Shown piece by piece: positions 41,339 through 52,107 of a stretch of 64,000 bases of DNA; the first letter of the stretch is position 1, and each line of letters begins with the position of its first letter. Source of the stretch: Alphaproteobacteria bacterium (GTDB lineage Bacteria; Pseudomonadota; Alphaproteobacteria; UBA8366); contig JANQKC010000010.1 of assembly GCA_028281325.1 (NCBI GenBank), positions 310,001-374,000 of the forward strand, read 5' to 3'. The notes beneath the pieces are model-generated. The model worked only from the letters and a program-made list of their open reading frames with translations, was not told the origin of the DNA and did not search any database. A program made the position numbers and the translations under genes.

Positions 41339-41836
41339 CTAGTGGCTGTGCCGGCCACTCTGCGCCGCCGCCAACAGATCGTCGGTCATCAGCAGCTTCG
41401 CGCTTTCAATTCCATCAAAGGGCAGTTCCGCAACGCCCTGATCCAACTCCAGCTTCACGCAGTCGTCCGCGACCCCAAGGACCTGCCCCCGAAACCGCCG
41501 CCGCCCGTCGATCGGTTCGCGCATCTCGACCTTGGCGCGGAAGCCCGCGAAACGTTCGAAGTCGCGCAATCGCGTCAACGGACGATCGATGCCCGGCGAA
41601 CTGACTTCCAGTTCATACGAGCCGGCGATCGGGTCTTCGACATCGAGCAACGCCGACACCGTGCGGCTGATATCGGCGCAGTCGTCCACGGTCATGCCCG
41701 CCTCGTCGGTCCGTTCCACCATCACCTGGAGGTTACGGCGGCCCCGGTCGCCCAGCAATCGGACGCGGACGATCTCATAGCCCATGTCGCCCAGGGCGGG
41801 GGCAATGATGCGTTCGACTCGTGTCGCCGGATCCAT
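41339..41836 (-). CDS. rimP: Ribosome maturation factor RimP
   Basis: A 165-residue 30S assembly factor. It opens MDPATRVERIIAPALGDMGY and has SYELEVSSPGIDRPLTRLRDF, the family signature. The C-terminal SH3-like part includes RRRFRGQVLGVADDCVKLEL. ATG 41836 was chosen for the family N-terminus; an upstream extension of 36 residues would overlap the terminator at 41892-41917. First gene of the rimP-nusA-infB superoperon proper. Confidence 0.93.
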   Translation of the reverse strand: MDPATRVERIIAPALGDMGYEIVRVRLLGDRGRRNLQVMVERTDEAGMTVDDCADISRTVSALLDVEDPIAGSYELEVSSPGIDRPLTRLRDFERFAGFRAKVEMREPIDGRRRFRGQVLGVADDCVKLELDQGVAELPFDGIESAKLLMTDDLLAAAQSGRHSH

Positions 41837-41891
41837 GCTTTCCCTCGGTCCGCTTTGCCGTGGCCTAAAAATAAACCCGTGATCCAGAACT

Positions 41892-41917
41892 AAAAAGGGC
41901 GGGCCGCAGGCCCACCC
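41892..41917 (-). terminator. Terminator or attenuator between trmB and rimP
   Basis: On the minus strand a 9-bp GC stem (GGGTGGGCC / GGCCCGCCC with one mismatch) and a TGC loop are followed by TTTTT. It should end metK-trmB transcripts. Because it lies upstream of rimP it could also act as a leader attenuator of the translation superoperon. Confidence 0.75.
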
Positions 41918-41965
41918 AATACTTTTAGTCGACGTATCGACCATATGGGTAACTTCTCGTGATTT

Positions 41966-42733
41966 TTAAGCGTTTTCGGCCCCTACGACAAGGTCTTTCT
42001 GTGCGTTTGGCTTCGTTTCCGGCCCGTTCAACCCGCCGGGACGGCGGCGGAACCGCAGATAGACGCACGGCGTTTCTTTCTGAAGCGCCTTCTCCTCGTA
42101 CCGTGTCGGCGGCCAGTCGGCCGGCCGTTCCCGCCAGTCCGCCGGGCCGCGGGCAAGCCATTCGAAAGCATCATGACGCAAACAGTAAAACAGCATCCAC
42201 CGCAGATAATCCATATGATCGGTGGCCAGCCGCAGTTCCGCACCCGGCGACAAGACGCGGGCCAAGGCGTCGAGCTGCGGCGGGGCGATAAAGCGTCGCC
42301 GGTTGTGCCGCGCCTTGGGCCATGGGTCGGGAAACAGGATGAAAGCGCGATCCAGGGACCGGTCGGGCAACCGGTCCAACACCGCGCGGGCGTCGTCGGG
42401 ATAAACGCGGATATTGTCGAGCGGGGCGTCGTCAGGCGCGGCGTCGACCGCCGTCAAGAGCTTCGCCACGCCGTTCAGGAACGGCTCGCAGCCGATGAAC
42501 CCAATATCCGGATGCGCCGCGGCCTGCCGGACGAGATGCTCCCCGCCGCCAAAGCCTACCTCGAGCCAGACGGCGCGAACCGGCCGCGGAAAACAGCCCG
42601 CCGGATTCCGCTGCAAGGCGTCAAGATCGAGGGTAAGCGCCGGCATCATCCGGTCAAACAACCGCGCGCGTTCCGGCCGGATCCGCCGGCCCCGCCGGCG
42701 GCCGTAGAGAATTCGACGGTCCTGCTTCGCCAT
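41966..42733 (-). CDS. trmB: tRNA (guanine-46-N7-)-methyltransferase
   Basis: A 255-residue SAM-dependent enzyme that forms m7G46 in tRNA. The SAM site is VWLEVGFGGGEHLVRQAA, and the family motif FILFPDPWPKARHNRRRF holds the catalytic Asp. RLATDHMDYLRWML is also diagnostic. The first 25 residues are Arg-rich (RRGRRIRPERARLF), as in alphaproteobacterial TrmB. It follows metK by 42 bp, so both SAM synthesis and use lie in one unit. Confidence 0.94.
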   Translation of the reverse strand: MAKQDRRILYGRRRGRRIRPERARLFDRMMPALTLDLDALQRNPAGCFPRPVRAVWLEVGFGGGEHLVRQAAAHPDIGFIGCEPFLNGVAKLLTAVDAAPDDAPLDNIRVYPDDARAVLDRLPDRSLDRAFILFPDPWPKARHNRRRFIAPPQLDALARVLSPGAELRLATDHMDYLRWMLFYCLRHDAFEWLARGPADWRERPADWPPTRYEEKALQKETPCVYLRFRRRPGGLNGPETKPNAQKDLVVGAENA

Positions 42734-42775
42734 AACCCCCGCCTCGCACCGTAACGACGCGCTATCCGGATTGGG

Positions 42776-43960
42776 TCAGCTCAGCGCGTCCTTCAACGCG
42801 TCGACCAGATCGGTCCGCTCCCAGGAGAACCCGCCGTCGTCGTCCGGCGTACGCCCGAAATGGCCGTAAGCCGCGGTGCGCGCATAGATCGGCTGGCTGA
42901 GATCGAGATGCTCGCGAATACCCCGCGGGCTCAGATCCATGACCCGCTGGATTGCGGTGGTGAGCTTCTCGTCGTCGACCGTTCCGGTGCCGTAGGTATC
43001 CAGGTAAACCGACAGCGGCTTCGAGACGCCGATCGCATAGGCGACCTGGATCGTACAACGGTCGGCCAACCCGGCCGCGACCACGTTCTTCGCGACGTAG
43101 CGCGCGCCGTAAGCCGCCGATCGGTCGACCTTCGACGGATCCTTGCCCGAAAAGGCCCCGCCGCCATGCGGCGCCGCGCCGCCATACGTGTCGACAATGA
43201 TCTTGCGGCCGGTGAGGCCGGCGTCGCTGTCCGGCCCGCCGATAACGAAACGGCCGGTCGGATTGACATAAAACTCGTCCTCGTCGCACATCCAGCCGTC
43301 CGGCAGCACATCGAGAACGAAAGGCCGGACGAGGTCTCGGACCTCGTCCTGGTCGAGCGATTCCTCGTGCTGCGTCGAAACCACCACCGAGGTGGCCCGG
43401 ACCGGCTTGCCGCTTTCATAAGCGAGCGTGACCTGGCTCTTCGAGTCGGGACCGATCCCCGGCAGCTTGCCGGCATGCCGGGCAGCAGCCATCCTTTTCA
43501 GGATATCGTGGCTGTACTGGATCGCCGCCGGCATCAGTTCCGGGGTCTCCCGGCAGGCGTAGCCGAACATCAGACCCTGGTCGCCGGCCCCTTCGTCCTT
43601 GTTGCCGGCCGCGTCGACGCCTTGTGCGATATCCGGCGATTGGCTGTGCACGTAACACTGCACGTCCATGTTTTTCCAATGGAAATTATCCTGCTCGTAG
43701 CCGATTTCCTTGACGGCCTTGCGGGCGAGCGCCTCCATCGCATCGGCGTCGATGTCCTGCGGGCCGCGAACTTCGCCGGCGAGGATGACAAGGTTCGTGG
43801 TGACAAGCGTTTCGACGCCGGTGCGCACATCTGGGCCGGACGCCAAGAATAGGTCCACGACCTCGTCCGAAATGCGGTCGCAGATCTTGTCCGGATGTCC
43901 TTCGGACACCGATTCGCTGGTAAAAAGGTAATCTCCCGACGCCACGCGCTCATCCTCCAT
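42776..43960 (-). CDS. metK: S-adenosylmethionine synthetase
   Basis: A 394-residue enzyme making SAM from ATP and methionine. Key segments are [32 protein letters not shown] (ATP loop), [29 protein letters not shown] and [19 protein letters not shown]. Met at 43960 was chosen because [17 protein letters not shown] is the usual start; a TTG at 44056 with AAGGAAAC upstream would add 32 residues without family match. It follows an XRE regulator (44127-44585) that may control it. No SAM riboswitch could be recognised in the 166-bp gap. Confidence 0.95.
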   Translation of the reverse strand: MEDERVASGDYLFTSESVSEGHPDKICDRISDEVVDLFLASGPDVRTGVETLVTTNLVILAGEVRGPQDIDADAMEALARKAVKEIGYEQDNFHWKNMDVQCYVHSQSPDIAQGVDAAGNKDEGAGDQGLMFGYACRETPELMPAAIQYSHDILKRMAAARHAGKLPGIGPDSKSQVTLAYESGKPVRATSVVVSTQHEESLDQDEVRDLVRPFVLDVLPDGWMCDEDEFYVNPTGRFVIGGPDSDAGLTGRKIIVDTYGGAAPHGGGAFSGKDPSKVDRSAAYGARYVAKNVVAAGLADRCTIQVAYAIGVSKPLSVYLDTYGTGTVDDEKLTTAIQRVMDLSPRGIREHLDLSQPIYARTAAYGHFGRTPDDDGGFSWERTDLVDALKDALS

Positions 43961-44126
43961 CAAATCAACAAAATATCGCCCGCAATCGGATGCCCAACCG
44001 CGGTTACAAACCCTGGAACGCCCGCTGAACCCATCAACGGGTCGCTCTTTTGACAATGTTTCCTTATATCGTCAAGGCGCGTGAGGCACGCCCCGGCGGT
44101 CGGAGTACCCCGAACGGACTGGACGC

Positions 44127-44585
44127 TCAGTCGGGTTCGTTGACGTTGGCAAGAGCTTTCGCCAGGTCGAAGACGCGTTTCCGCACGTTGGGATCCTTGA
44201 TGCGATAGTAGGCGCGCACAAGTTCCAGCGTCTCTCGCTTGGCCATCGGATCGACGTCGAATCCGGACGGCGGCAGGTCGGGAAGGCCCACTTCCTGGGC
44301 CGGCGACCGCTGCGAAACATCGGATGACATGTCATCGAAGAAAAACGAGATTGGCACGTCCAGGACACGAGACAGGTCAAACAGCCGGCTCGCGCCGATC
44401 CGGTTCGCCCCCCGCTCATACTTTTGCACCTGTTGAAAGGTCAAGCCAAGCGCGTCGCCGAGCTTCTCCTGACTCAATCCCAAGAGGGTGCGGCGCAACC
44501 TGACGCGGCTCCCCACATGGATGTCTACTGGGTTAGGTTTACCTGTTCGACCCGCAGATTGACGCACAGGCGCTGTATTCGACAT
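44127..44585 (-). CDS. XRE-family transcriptional regulator upstream of metK
   Basis: A 152-residue regulator with a Cro/CI helix-turn-helix (about 22-78): HVGSRVRLRRTLLGLSQEKL, LGDALGLTFQQVQKYERGAN, RIGASRLFDLSRVLDVPISF. The rest is a charged C-terminal segment with ETLELVRAYYRIKDPNVRK, conserved in alphaproteobacterial homologues located before metK. No ligand domain is seen. A perfect 12-bp palindrome abuts its ATG (44586-44597) and may be its own operator. The target set beyond metK is unknown. Confidence 0.87.
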   Translation of the reverse strand: MSNTAPVRQSAGRTGKPNPVDIHVGSRVRLRRTLLGLSQEKLGDALGLTFQQVQKYERGANRIGASRLFDLSRVLDVPISFFFDDMSSDVSQRSPAQEVGLPDLPPSGFDVDPMAKRETLELVRAYYRIKDPNVRKRVFDLAKALANVNEPD

Positions 44586-44597
44586 GGTCGTACGACC
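44586..44597. promoter_or_regulatory. Palindrome abutting the XRE start codon
   Basis: GGTCGTACGACC is a perfect 12-bp palindrome directly before the ATG, occupying the ribosome-binding position. A protein bound here, possibly the XRE product itself, would block transcription or initiation. Chance occurrence of a 12-bp perfect palindrome is possible. Confidence 0.4.
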
Positions 44598-44638
44598 CCC
44601 ATTTTTTCCAAAATTTTCAATAACCTTCGGGTAGACCC

Positions 44639-44667
44639 TTGTTATGTCAAAGATTCGACAGGGTCAA
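44639..44667 (-). promoter_or_regulatory. Candidate promoter of the XRE-metK unit
   Basis: Minus-strand TTGACC (44662-44667), a 17-bp spacer and TAACAA (44639-44644) in an AT-rich gap. The -35 is good and the -10 is weak. Confidence 0.35.
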
Positions 44668-44699
44668 GGCCATCCGAGTTTAGTAAGTGCGAAAAAATT

Positions 44700-46271
44700 T
44701 CAACCCCTTTCGCGCCGCCGCGCAATCAACACAACACATGCGAGCAACCAGAGGGCCAGGAAAAGCATATCATGGTACCGCGCGTAAAGCGTTTTCTGAC
44801 CAAGAGCGGTCGGCAGACGCACATCCATAAACCCTTTCTCTCTTAATCCCAGCCGAGCCTGTACCCGGCCGTAAGAATCAACCACGGCCGAGATTCCCGT
44901 ATTGGCCGACCGGATCAACGGCATGCCTTCTTCGACGGCACGAACCCGGGCAATCGCGAGATGCTGATACGGTCCCGCCGTGTGACCATACCATGCATCG
45001 TTGGTGAGGTTGAGCAGCCAATCTGGCCGATCTGACCGATCGGTGACGGCGCCAGGGAAAATTACCTCATAACAGATCAGCGGGCTCATCGCGGGAAGTC
45101 CGGGCAAGCGCAACGTCCGCGGACCCGGACCGGGCGAGTAATCGACGGCCCCTTGTACTATCTTCGCAATCGGCAGCAGATTGCGCAACGGTACATATTC
45201 GCCGAATGGCACAAGGTGGGCCTTGTCGTACTTTCCGACCACCGCGCCCGACCCGTCCACGGCGAACATCGAATTCCAAAGGCGCAGCGGATTGGTCGCG
45301 CGGCGCGGCGCGCCCGTAATCACCAACCCGCCCGGCGGAACGACGCCGGCAACCGCGGCGCGTTCCAGCGGTTGATCCTCGACGAAGAAGGTCGCCGCGT
45401 TTTCCGGCCAGACGATATGCGTGATCCAGTCCGGGCGATTATCCCGGCTGAGCTGGAGGTGCAGTTCGAGATTGCGCCGCCGCAGGTCGCGCCGCCATTT
45501 CTCCTGTTGCGGTATGCCGGCTTGGACCAAGCGCAGCCCGACCCCCGGCACCACCGCCTCGCCCGACGGCGGGGCGGCGGCCAAGCGCGCCATGCCCCCG
45601 GCCCACGGCACGGCCAGCAGCACCGCCGCCACGATACCGCAAACCCAACGCCCCCGCCCGGCGTCGGCCAGCGCCGCCGGCAAGCACGCAGAGACCAGGG
45701 CGATCAGGCTGACCCCGTAGATGCCGACGACCGCGGCGGCCTGCAGCAGCGCTTCGGAGCCGATCCAACCATGCCCCACCAGATTCCAAGGGAAGCCCGT
45801 GAGGACATGACCGCGCAGCCATTCGGCGCCGACCCAGGCCACCGCCAAGGCAAGCGCCCGGTCGATATGGCTGCGCCCGAACGAGGCCGCCAAGGCCGCC
45901 CCTCCGGTGAACACCGCCAGGAAGGCCGGCAAGCCGAGCGAGGCGAACGGCACCATCCAGGCATGCTTGGCGGCATAGACCAGCAGCGCATTGCCGATCC
46001 AGTACAGGCTCATCGCGAAAAAACCGAACCCGAACCACCAGCCGAGACCGAAGGCCGCGCGCCGGCTGCGGGCGCCCGCCAGCATCCAGACGAGGACGGG
46101 AAAAGCCAGATAGAGCGCCGGCAGGACGTGAGCGGGCGGCAGCGCCAGCGTTGCGACCGCGCCGCCGAGAAAGGCGACGCCGTGCCGCCGCCAACCGGTC
46201 AGCGCCGCCAGCCAGGCCGCGACCGCGGACATCGAGGGTTTGCGCGCGGCATTCGCCGCGGCGTCACTCAT
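44700..46271 (-). CDS. lnt: Apolipoprotein N-acyltransferase
   Basis: A 523-residue inner-membrane enzyme that adds the third acyl chain to outer-membrane lipoproteins. About seven hydrophobic segments in the first 220 residues carry the protein, followed by the periplasmic nitrilase-like domain with catalytic Glu in IVWPENAATFF, Lys in YDKAHLVPFGEYVPLR and nucleophile Cys in PLICYEVIFPG. A final hydrophobic stretch (MLFLALWLLACVVLI) anchors the C-terminus. It overlaps corC by 8 bp, in the usual order corC-lnt-XRE-metK. Confidence 0.95.
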   Translation of the reverse strand: MSDAAANAARKPSMSAVAAWLAALTGWRRHGVAFLGGAVATLALPPAHVLPALYLAFPVLVWMLAGARSRRAAFGLGWWFGFGFFAMSLYWIGNALLVYAAKHAWMVPFASLGLPAFLAVFTGGAALAASFGRSHIDRALALAVAWVGAEWLRGHVLTGFPWNLVGHGWIGSEALLQAAAVVGIYGVSLIALVSACLPAALADAGRGRWVCGIVAAVLLAVPWAGGMARLAAAPPSGEAVVPGVGLRLVQAGIPQQEKWRRDLRRRNLELHLQLSRDNRPDWITHIVWPENAATFFVEDQPLERAAVAGVVPPGGLVITGAPRRATNPLRLWNSMFAVDGSGAVVGKYDKAHLVPFGEYVPLRNLLPIAKIVQGAVDYSPGPGPRTLRLPGLPAMSPLICYEVIFPGAVTDRSDRPDWLLNLTNDAWYGHTAGPYQHLAIARVRAVEEGMPLIRSANTGISAVVDSYGRVQARLGLREKGFMDVRLPTALGQKTLYARYHDMLFLALWLLACVVLIARRRERG

Positions 46272-47190
46272 CGGATGATAAGGGCGTGGGCAGATTCCCG
46301 AGGCGCAGCCGGCGAATGCGGCGCGGGTCGGCCTCGATCACCTCGAACTCCACGCCGGATGCTTCATGACAAACGACCTCGCCGCGCATCGGCACGCGCC
46401 CGGCGATGCTGAACACGAGTCCGCCGAGCGTATCGATGTCTTCTTCCCGTTCTTCCTCGGATCGGAAGACGCAGACCTCGGATTCGAAATCGTCGATCGG
46501 ATACCGCGCATCCGCGATCACCGTGCCGTCGTTGCGCCGCTGCAGGCTGGGTCCGACCGCATCGTCGTGCTCGTCTTCGATTTCGCCGACGATCTGTTCG
46601 ACCGCGTCCTCGATCGTAACGAGCCCATCGATCCCCCCGTATTCGTCGACCACGAGCGCCATATGCGTGCGCGACAAACGCATCTGCAACAGCAAGTCCA
46701 GCACCCGCATGCTGGGCGACACGAACAGAACCTCGCGCACCAGCTTGGGCAACTCGGCGGTCTTGTTCCGGCCGACGATCGCCAGCACGTCCTTGATATG
46801 GACCATGCCGACCACTTCATCGAGGGTCTCGCGAAAAACCGGCAACCGCGAATGCGCCTCCTTGGCCATCATGTCGACGACCTCGTTCAACGATGTCGAA
46901 CACTCGACGGCAATGATATCCGCGCGCGGCACCATGACGTCATTCACCGTGAGCGCGCCGACCGTCAGGATCGAGTCGATGAGCTGCCGCTCCCGCGAAT
47001 CGATCGGGTCCTCGCGCTCCTCGTGCTGTTCGATCAGTTCTTCGAGGGTTTCGCGGACATTCGATCCGCCGTTGCGCCCGTTGCGCAATCCCTTGAACCA
47101 ACGCCGCCAGCCGGTCGGCTTTCGCAGGTCGACTGCGGCGTCGGGACTAGATGGAGGTTCCGTTTGTGCAGCGTCGTCGTTCATGATCAT
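46264..47190 (-). CDS. corC: CorC/HlyC-family CBS-domain protein
   Basis: A 308-residue cytoplasmic protein linked in other bacteria to magnesium or cobalt export. Two CBS domains (about 75-195) include VNDVMVPRADIIAVE, HSRLPVFRETLDEVVGMVHIKD and MALVVDEYGGIDGLVTIED. The C-terminal transporter-associated domain has DTLGGLVFSIAGRVPMRGEV. ATG at 47190 lies 16 bp after ybeY; ATG 47184 is equally possible and earlier starts would overlap ybeY. No membrane domain, so it is the soluble CorC type. Confidence 0.87.
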   Translation of the reverse strand: MIMNDDAAQTEPPSSPDAAVDLRKPTGWRRWFKGLRNGRNGGSNVRETLEELIEQHEEREDPIDSRERQLIDSILTVGALTVNDVMVPRADIIAVECSTSLNEVVDMMAKEAHSRLPVFRETLDEVVGMVHIKDVLAIVGRNKTAELPKLVREVLFVSPSMRVLDLLLQMRLSRTHMALVVDEYGGIDGLVTIEDAVEQIVGEIEDEHDDAVGPSLQRRNDGTVIADARYPIDDFESEVCVFRSEEEREEDIDTLGGLVFSIAGRVPMRGEVVCHEASGVEFEVIEADPRRIRRLRLGNLPTPLSSDE

Positions 47191-47206
47191 GGTCGCATAC
47201 GGGCGG

Positions 47207-47709
47207 TCATTCCGCCACGTCACCGTATTCATATGGGTCGCCGACCCCCAGGTCTGCAAGTATCCGCGTTTCCAGCCGCTCCATTCGCTCGGCGTCCGCG
47301 TCGTCCTCATGGTCGTGTCCCGCCAGGTGGAGCACGCCGTGCACCACGAGATGGCGCAGATGATCCGCCACCGACTTGCCCTGCGCGGCCGCCTCGGCCG
47401 TCACGGTCTCGCAGGCCAGGACCACGTCGCCCAGCATCACCGGAGCGTCCGGCCCGACCCCAGATCCGCCCGCGCCGCCGATCGGGAAGGAGAGCACGTT
47501 GGTCGGCTTGTCCTTGCCGCGATGGTCGCGATTGAGCGTCCGGACCGTGGCGTCATCCGCCAGCATTACGCTGACCTCCACGGCGGCCGCCGCGCCGCCG
47601 CTGGCCCGCCATGCCGCCGTCACGGCGCTGCGCACCAACTCCTCGGCATCCGGCAGAATGTCCATCCATTGGCGCATCGGGGTCGCGATATCGATGTCGA
47701 TCGGCGCGC

Positions 47710-47713
<4 letters not shown>
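47207..47713 (-). CDS. ybeY: Endoribonuclease YbeY
   Basis: A 168-residue single-strand endoribonuclease acting in 16S rRNA 3'-end maturation and ribosome quality control. The zinc site is HLVVHGVLHLAGHDHEDD with three His ligands. RTLNRDHRGKDKPTNVLSFP and the metal-binding Met-Glu region near the end (AERMERLETRIL) are also typical. It overlaps phoH by 4 bp, giving a coupled phoH-ybeY pair. Confidence 0.95.
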
Positions 47714-48704
<991 letters not shown>

Positions 48705-48708
<4 letters not shown>

Positions 48709-50069
48709 GCGACCGCCAACTCCTCGCGCGCCGGCGCATCGACGACTTCGCCTTTCAGGCTGTTCGGCATGATCTCGACGATCCGCACCGGCCGGATGCC
48801 GCCGATCAGCGTTTCCGGCGCCAAGACATGAACCGGCTGGAGATAGGGCGAGCGGCCGACCACCTGTCCGGCATGACGGCCGCGGCTCTGGAACAGGACC
48901 GGCAGGTCGCGGCCGAGCTGGCGCTGGTTGAAGGCGTCCTGCTGCGCCCGCAGCAATTGCTGCAGGCCGGCGAGACGCTCGTCCTTGACGTCTTCCGGCA
49001 CCTGATCGCCGATGTCGGCGGCCGGCGTTCCGGGCCGCGGGCTGTACTTGAAGGAAAAGGCCTGGGTGAACCCGACCTCGGTGACCAGCGCCAGGGTCGC
49101 CGCGAAATCCGCGTCGCGTTCGCCCGGGAACCCGACGATGAAGTCGGACGACAGGGCGAGGTCCGGGTTGGCCGTGCGCAAGCCGTCCACGATCCGGCGG
49201 TAGTCGTCGGCCCGGTGCCGACGGTTCATCGCCGCCAGGATGCGGTCCGATCCCGACTGAACCGGCAGGTGCAGGAAGGGCATCAACGCCGACACCTCGC
49301 CATGGGCGGCGATAAGATCGTCGTCCATGTCGCGCGGGTGGCTGGTGGTGTAGCGGATACGGTCGAGCCGGTCGATCTCGGCCAACCGGCGGACCAGGCG
49401 GCCGAGCCGCCATTCGCGGCCGTCCGGCCCGGCGCCGTGATAGGCATTCACGTTCTGGCCCAACAGGGTGATCTCGCGCGCGCCGCCGGCGACCAGCCGC
49501 TCGGCCTCGCGCACCACGGCGTCGACCGGGCGCGACTGCTCGGCCCCCCGGGTATAGGGCACGACGCAGAAGGTGCAGAAACGGTCGCATCCTTCCTGAA
49601 TCGTCAGAAAGGCCGACACGCCGGGCGCGGCCGTTTCCTCCGGCAGGAAATCGAACTTGTCCTCCGCCGGGAACTCCGTATCGAGCACCCGCGCGCCGCC
49701 CCCTTCCACCTCGGCGATCATCTCCGGCAGCCGGTGATAGGTCTGCGGCCCGAGGACGATATCCACGCCCGCCGCGCGGTCCAGGATCTCTTCGCCCTGC
49801 GCTTGGGCCACGCAGCCGGCGACGGCGACGATCATACGACCGCCTTCGGCGCGGCGCTGCTCCTGGAGGGCGCGCAGCCGGCCCAACTCCGAATAGACTT
49901 TCTCGGCCGCTTTTTCACGAATATGGCAGGTATTGAGGATCACCAGGTCGGCGCCGTCAGGCGAGGGCGACGGCGCATAACCCAGCGGCGTCAGGACATC
50001 CGCCATCCGGTCGGAGTCGTAGACGTTCATCTGGCAGCCATAGGTTTTGATGTAGAGCTTCTTGCCCAC
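48705..50069 (-). CDS. miaB: tRNA-2-methylthio-N6-dimethylallyladenosine synthase
   Basis: A 454-residue radical-SAM methylthiotransferase that modifies A37 of tRNA. The N-terminal domain has [14 protein letters not shown] with cluster Cys, then NTCHIREKA and [10 protein letters not shown]. The radical-SAM CxxxCxxC site is [16 protein letters not shown]. The TRAM domain at the end has [18 protein letters not shown]. The start is GTG at 50069. Leads miaB-phoH-ybeY-corC-lnt. Confidence 0.95.
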
Positions 50070-50230
50070 CGTCAGCAGCCTGCCTGCCGCCCCGGGGCAT
50101 GTCGCGATTGGCTCTTGCCTGCGAAACGTTTGGTCAATGCGGTAAAGTCCGGACTTTTGGTCCTGTTCACCCTAGTTATAGCCCGTCTCGGACCAGTGAA
50201 AGATTAACTTTTCACATATCCCGCGCCGAT

Positions 50231-51148
50231 TCAAGCACCGGTAAAGGCCGGCCATTCGGGCAGTTGCGCCCATCCGGCGTCCCGGTCGCGCGAATCCCGC
50301 CGATCGTCGCTGAGGTCATCGCCGTAAAGGTCGTCCAACCGGCCGGAAAGCGCGTTCGACAGCCCTTCGGCGATGACCGTTTCGCAGTGGCGGGCCAGGT
50401 CCTTGCGCGACCCGAAATCGCCAAGCTGCACCGCCTCATGGAACACCACGTCGATGCCGGGCCGCTTGAAGCCGAGGCAGGTCCAAAGGTGATCGACCAA
50501 GGTCATGTCGCCATACCAGGCGAAATAGGGCCGCAGGGCGCGGCCCAACGCCCAGCCATCCAACCGGCTGTAGGCGACGGTGACCGGCTGAACCGTGACC
50601 GGGCGCCCCTGTACGGTTAGATCCGCGGCGCTGAACAACCCGGTCTTGAACGGCAACACACGATTTCCGTCGCCGCTGGTGCCTTCGGGGAACAGGATCA
50701 GGCTGCGACCGGCCCTTAGATGGCGCTGCAGCGCGCACCGCTGCGCATGCGTGTAATGCGGCCGACGGTCGACAAAAACCGTATCCTGCAGGCGCGATAG
50801 CGCGCCGATCACCGGCCAGGACGCGACCTCCGCCTTGGCGACGAAACTGGCCCGCACGCTGGCCCCCATCACCGGCACGTCAAGATAGGATGCGTGATTG
50901 CAAATATAGAGGACCGGCCCGGTCTCCGCCGGCTGGCCATACCGCCGGACGTCCAAGCCGATCAGCAGGCAACACATCCTGTGCCAGGCCATTGGGATGC
51001 GGGCCGCGGCCGTGGGCGCGGTCACGCGCGCGACGGCCCGGACGAAAACCGCCAACACGGTGCCGAGAACAAGTCCGGCCGCCCTGAAGAAGGCACGGGA
51101 CGGCGCGATCGGCGCCCCGTGTTTTAAACGCCGGTTTTCACGCGGCAT
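50231..51148 (-). CDS. olsA: 1-acyl-glycerol-phosphate-type acyltransferase (probable OlsA)
   Basis: A 305-residue membrane-bound acyltransferase with one N-terminal membrane segment (about 22-45). The PlsC active site is NHASYLDVPV (NHxxxxD) and the second motif LILFPEGTSGDG. It overlaps the OlsB-like gene by 11 bp. That pairing points to OlsA, which adds the second acyl chain to lyso-ornithine lipid in phosphate-limited alphaproteobacteria, rather than phosphatidic-acid-forming PlsC, though the activity cannot be distinguished by sequence alone. Confidence 0.82.
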   Translation of the reverse strand: MPRENRRLKHGAPIAPSRAFFRAAGLVLGTVLAVFVRAVARVTAPTAAARIPMAWHRMCCLLIGLDVRRYGQPAETGPVLYICNHASYLDVPVMGASVRASFVAKAEVASWPVIGALSRLQDTVFVDRRPHYTHAQRCALQRHLRAGRSLILFPEGTSGDGNRVLPFKTGLFSAADLTVQGRPVTVQPVTVAYSRLDGWALGRALRPYFAWYGDMTLVDHLWTCLGFKRPGIDVVFHEAVQLGDFGSRKDLARHCETVIAEGLSNALSGRLDDLYGDDLSDDRRDSRDRDAGWAQLPEWPAFTGA

Positions 51149-51986
51149 TCAGGGACGGGACCTCGCAGCCATAATGCCGCGCGTATTTCGCCGTCATCAG
51201 GTCGGTCTTCACGACGACGCACACATCGGTGCAATTGAAATCGGAATCGACCACGGCGCCGTCGCCGACGAACCCGCCGAGACGCAGATATCCTTTGATC
51301 AACGGGGGAATCTCCGCCAGCGCCTGGGCGGTATCGATCTCTTCCTTGGCCATCCGATTCATATCGACGAACCGTTCGGGCAGGGCGCGTGGCCGGATAT
51401 GCCGCGGCGCCAAGTGATAGTGGTAGAGATAGGCCAGCGGCAGCCGCAACCGCTCGGGATCGACGCCCGGCAAACTGCCGCAGCCGAACATCAACTGGAT
51501 ATCATGCTCCTTGAGATAGGCCGCGATCCCGCGCCACAGCAGGTTGATCACCCGCCGGCTGCGGTATGCGGTGTCGACACAGGACCGGCCAAGTTCCAGC
51601 ACTTCGCCGGGCCAGGCGTCGATCCGGGCGATATCGAACTCGCCGCCGGTGTAGAAGCCGCCGCAATCGCGCGACGCCGCCCGCCGGATCAGCCGGTAGG
51701 TTCCGACCACGGCACGATCGGCTTGCGTCTCCCGCGTATCGATGACCAGGAGATGGTCCGCCGCCGCGTCGAAGCGGTCGACGTCGCGGCCGGCCTGGTC
51801 CGCGTCGGACGACGGAACCGCCTTCATCTCTTCGTAGAAAATCCGATAGCGCAGTGTTTGCGCCGCGATGATTTCGTCCTCGGACGCCGCGAGGCGCACT
51901 TCGAGGTCCCCGGAACGGGCCAGGCAAGCGGGCCGTTCTGCTGCAAGCATCTGGCCGACGCCGGCCGACTGCGTGTGTATCGACAT
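51138..51986 (-). CDS. olsB: Ornithine-ACP N-acyltransferase (OlsB-like GNAT)
   Basis: A 282-residue GNAT-fold protein. RLAASEDEIIAAQTLRYRIF, DHLLVIDTRE, EVLELGRSCVDTAYRSRRV and LWRGIAAYLKEHDIQLMFG fit OlsB, which transfers a 3-hydroxyacyl chain from ACP to ornithine in membrane ornithine lipid. It sits with an acyltransferase of the OlsA type. Upstream promoter region has TATAGA only 8 bp from the ATG, too close to be used, so the start may be leaderless or the promoter lies further up. An acyl-homoserine-lactone synthase is unlikely. Confidence 0.83.
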   Translation of the reverse strand: MSIHTQSAGVGQMLAAERPACLARSGDLEVRLAASEDEIIAAQTLRYRIFYEEMKAVPSSDADQAGRDVDRFDAAADHLLVIDTRETQADRAVVGTYRLIRRAASRDCGGFYTGGEFDIARIDAWPGEVLELGRSCVDTAYRSRRVINLLWRGIAAYLKEHDIQLMFGCGSLPGVDPERLRLPLAYLYHYHLAPRHIRPRALPERFVDMNRMAKEEIDTAQALAEIPPLIKGYLRLGGFVGDGAVVDSDFNCTDVCVVVKTDLMTAKYARHYGCEVPSLNAA

Positions 51987-52107
51987 TGCGCGTCTATACC
52001 ACCTTTACCTAAACGTGCCGAAGCCATGGCACCCGATAGGGTGGTATTATCCGCAGTCTATGTGACGGTTTTGATGCTGATTTTTGAATAAACAGCGACG
52101 TCTATTC

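Noticed and set aside
43961-44126. SAM riboswitch in front of metK
   Set aside because: The gap shows none of the SAM-II or SAM/SAH core sequences I know; only weak secondary structure is visible.
50196-50215. Inverted repeat GTGAAAG...CTTTTCAC downstream of olsA as a terminator
   Set aside because: It has no T-run and a weak AT-rich stem, so a terminator call is not supported.
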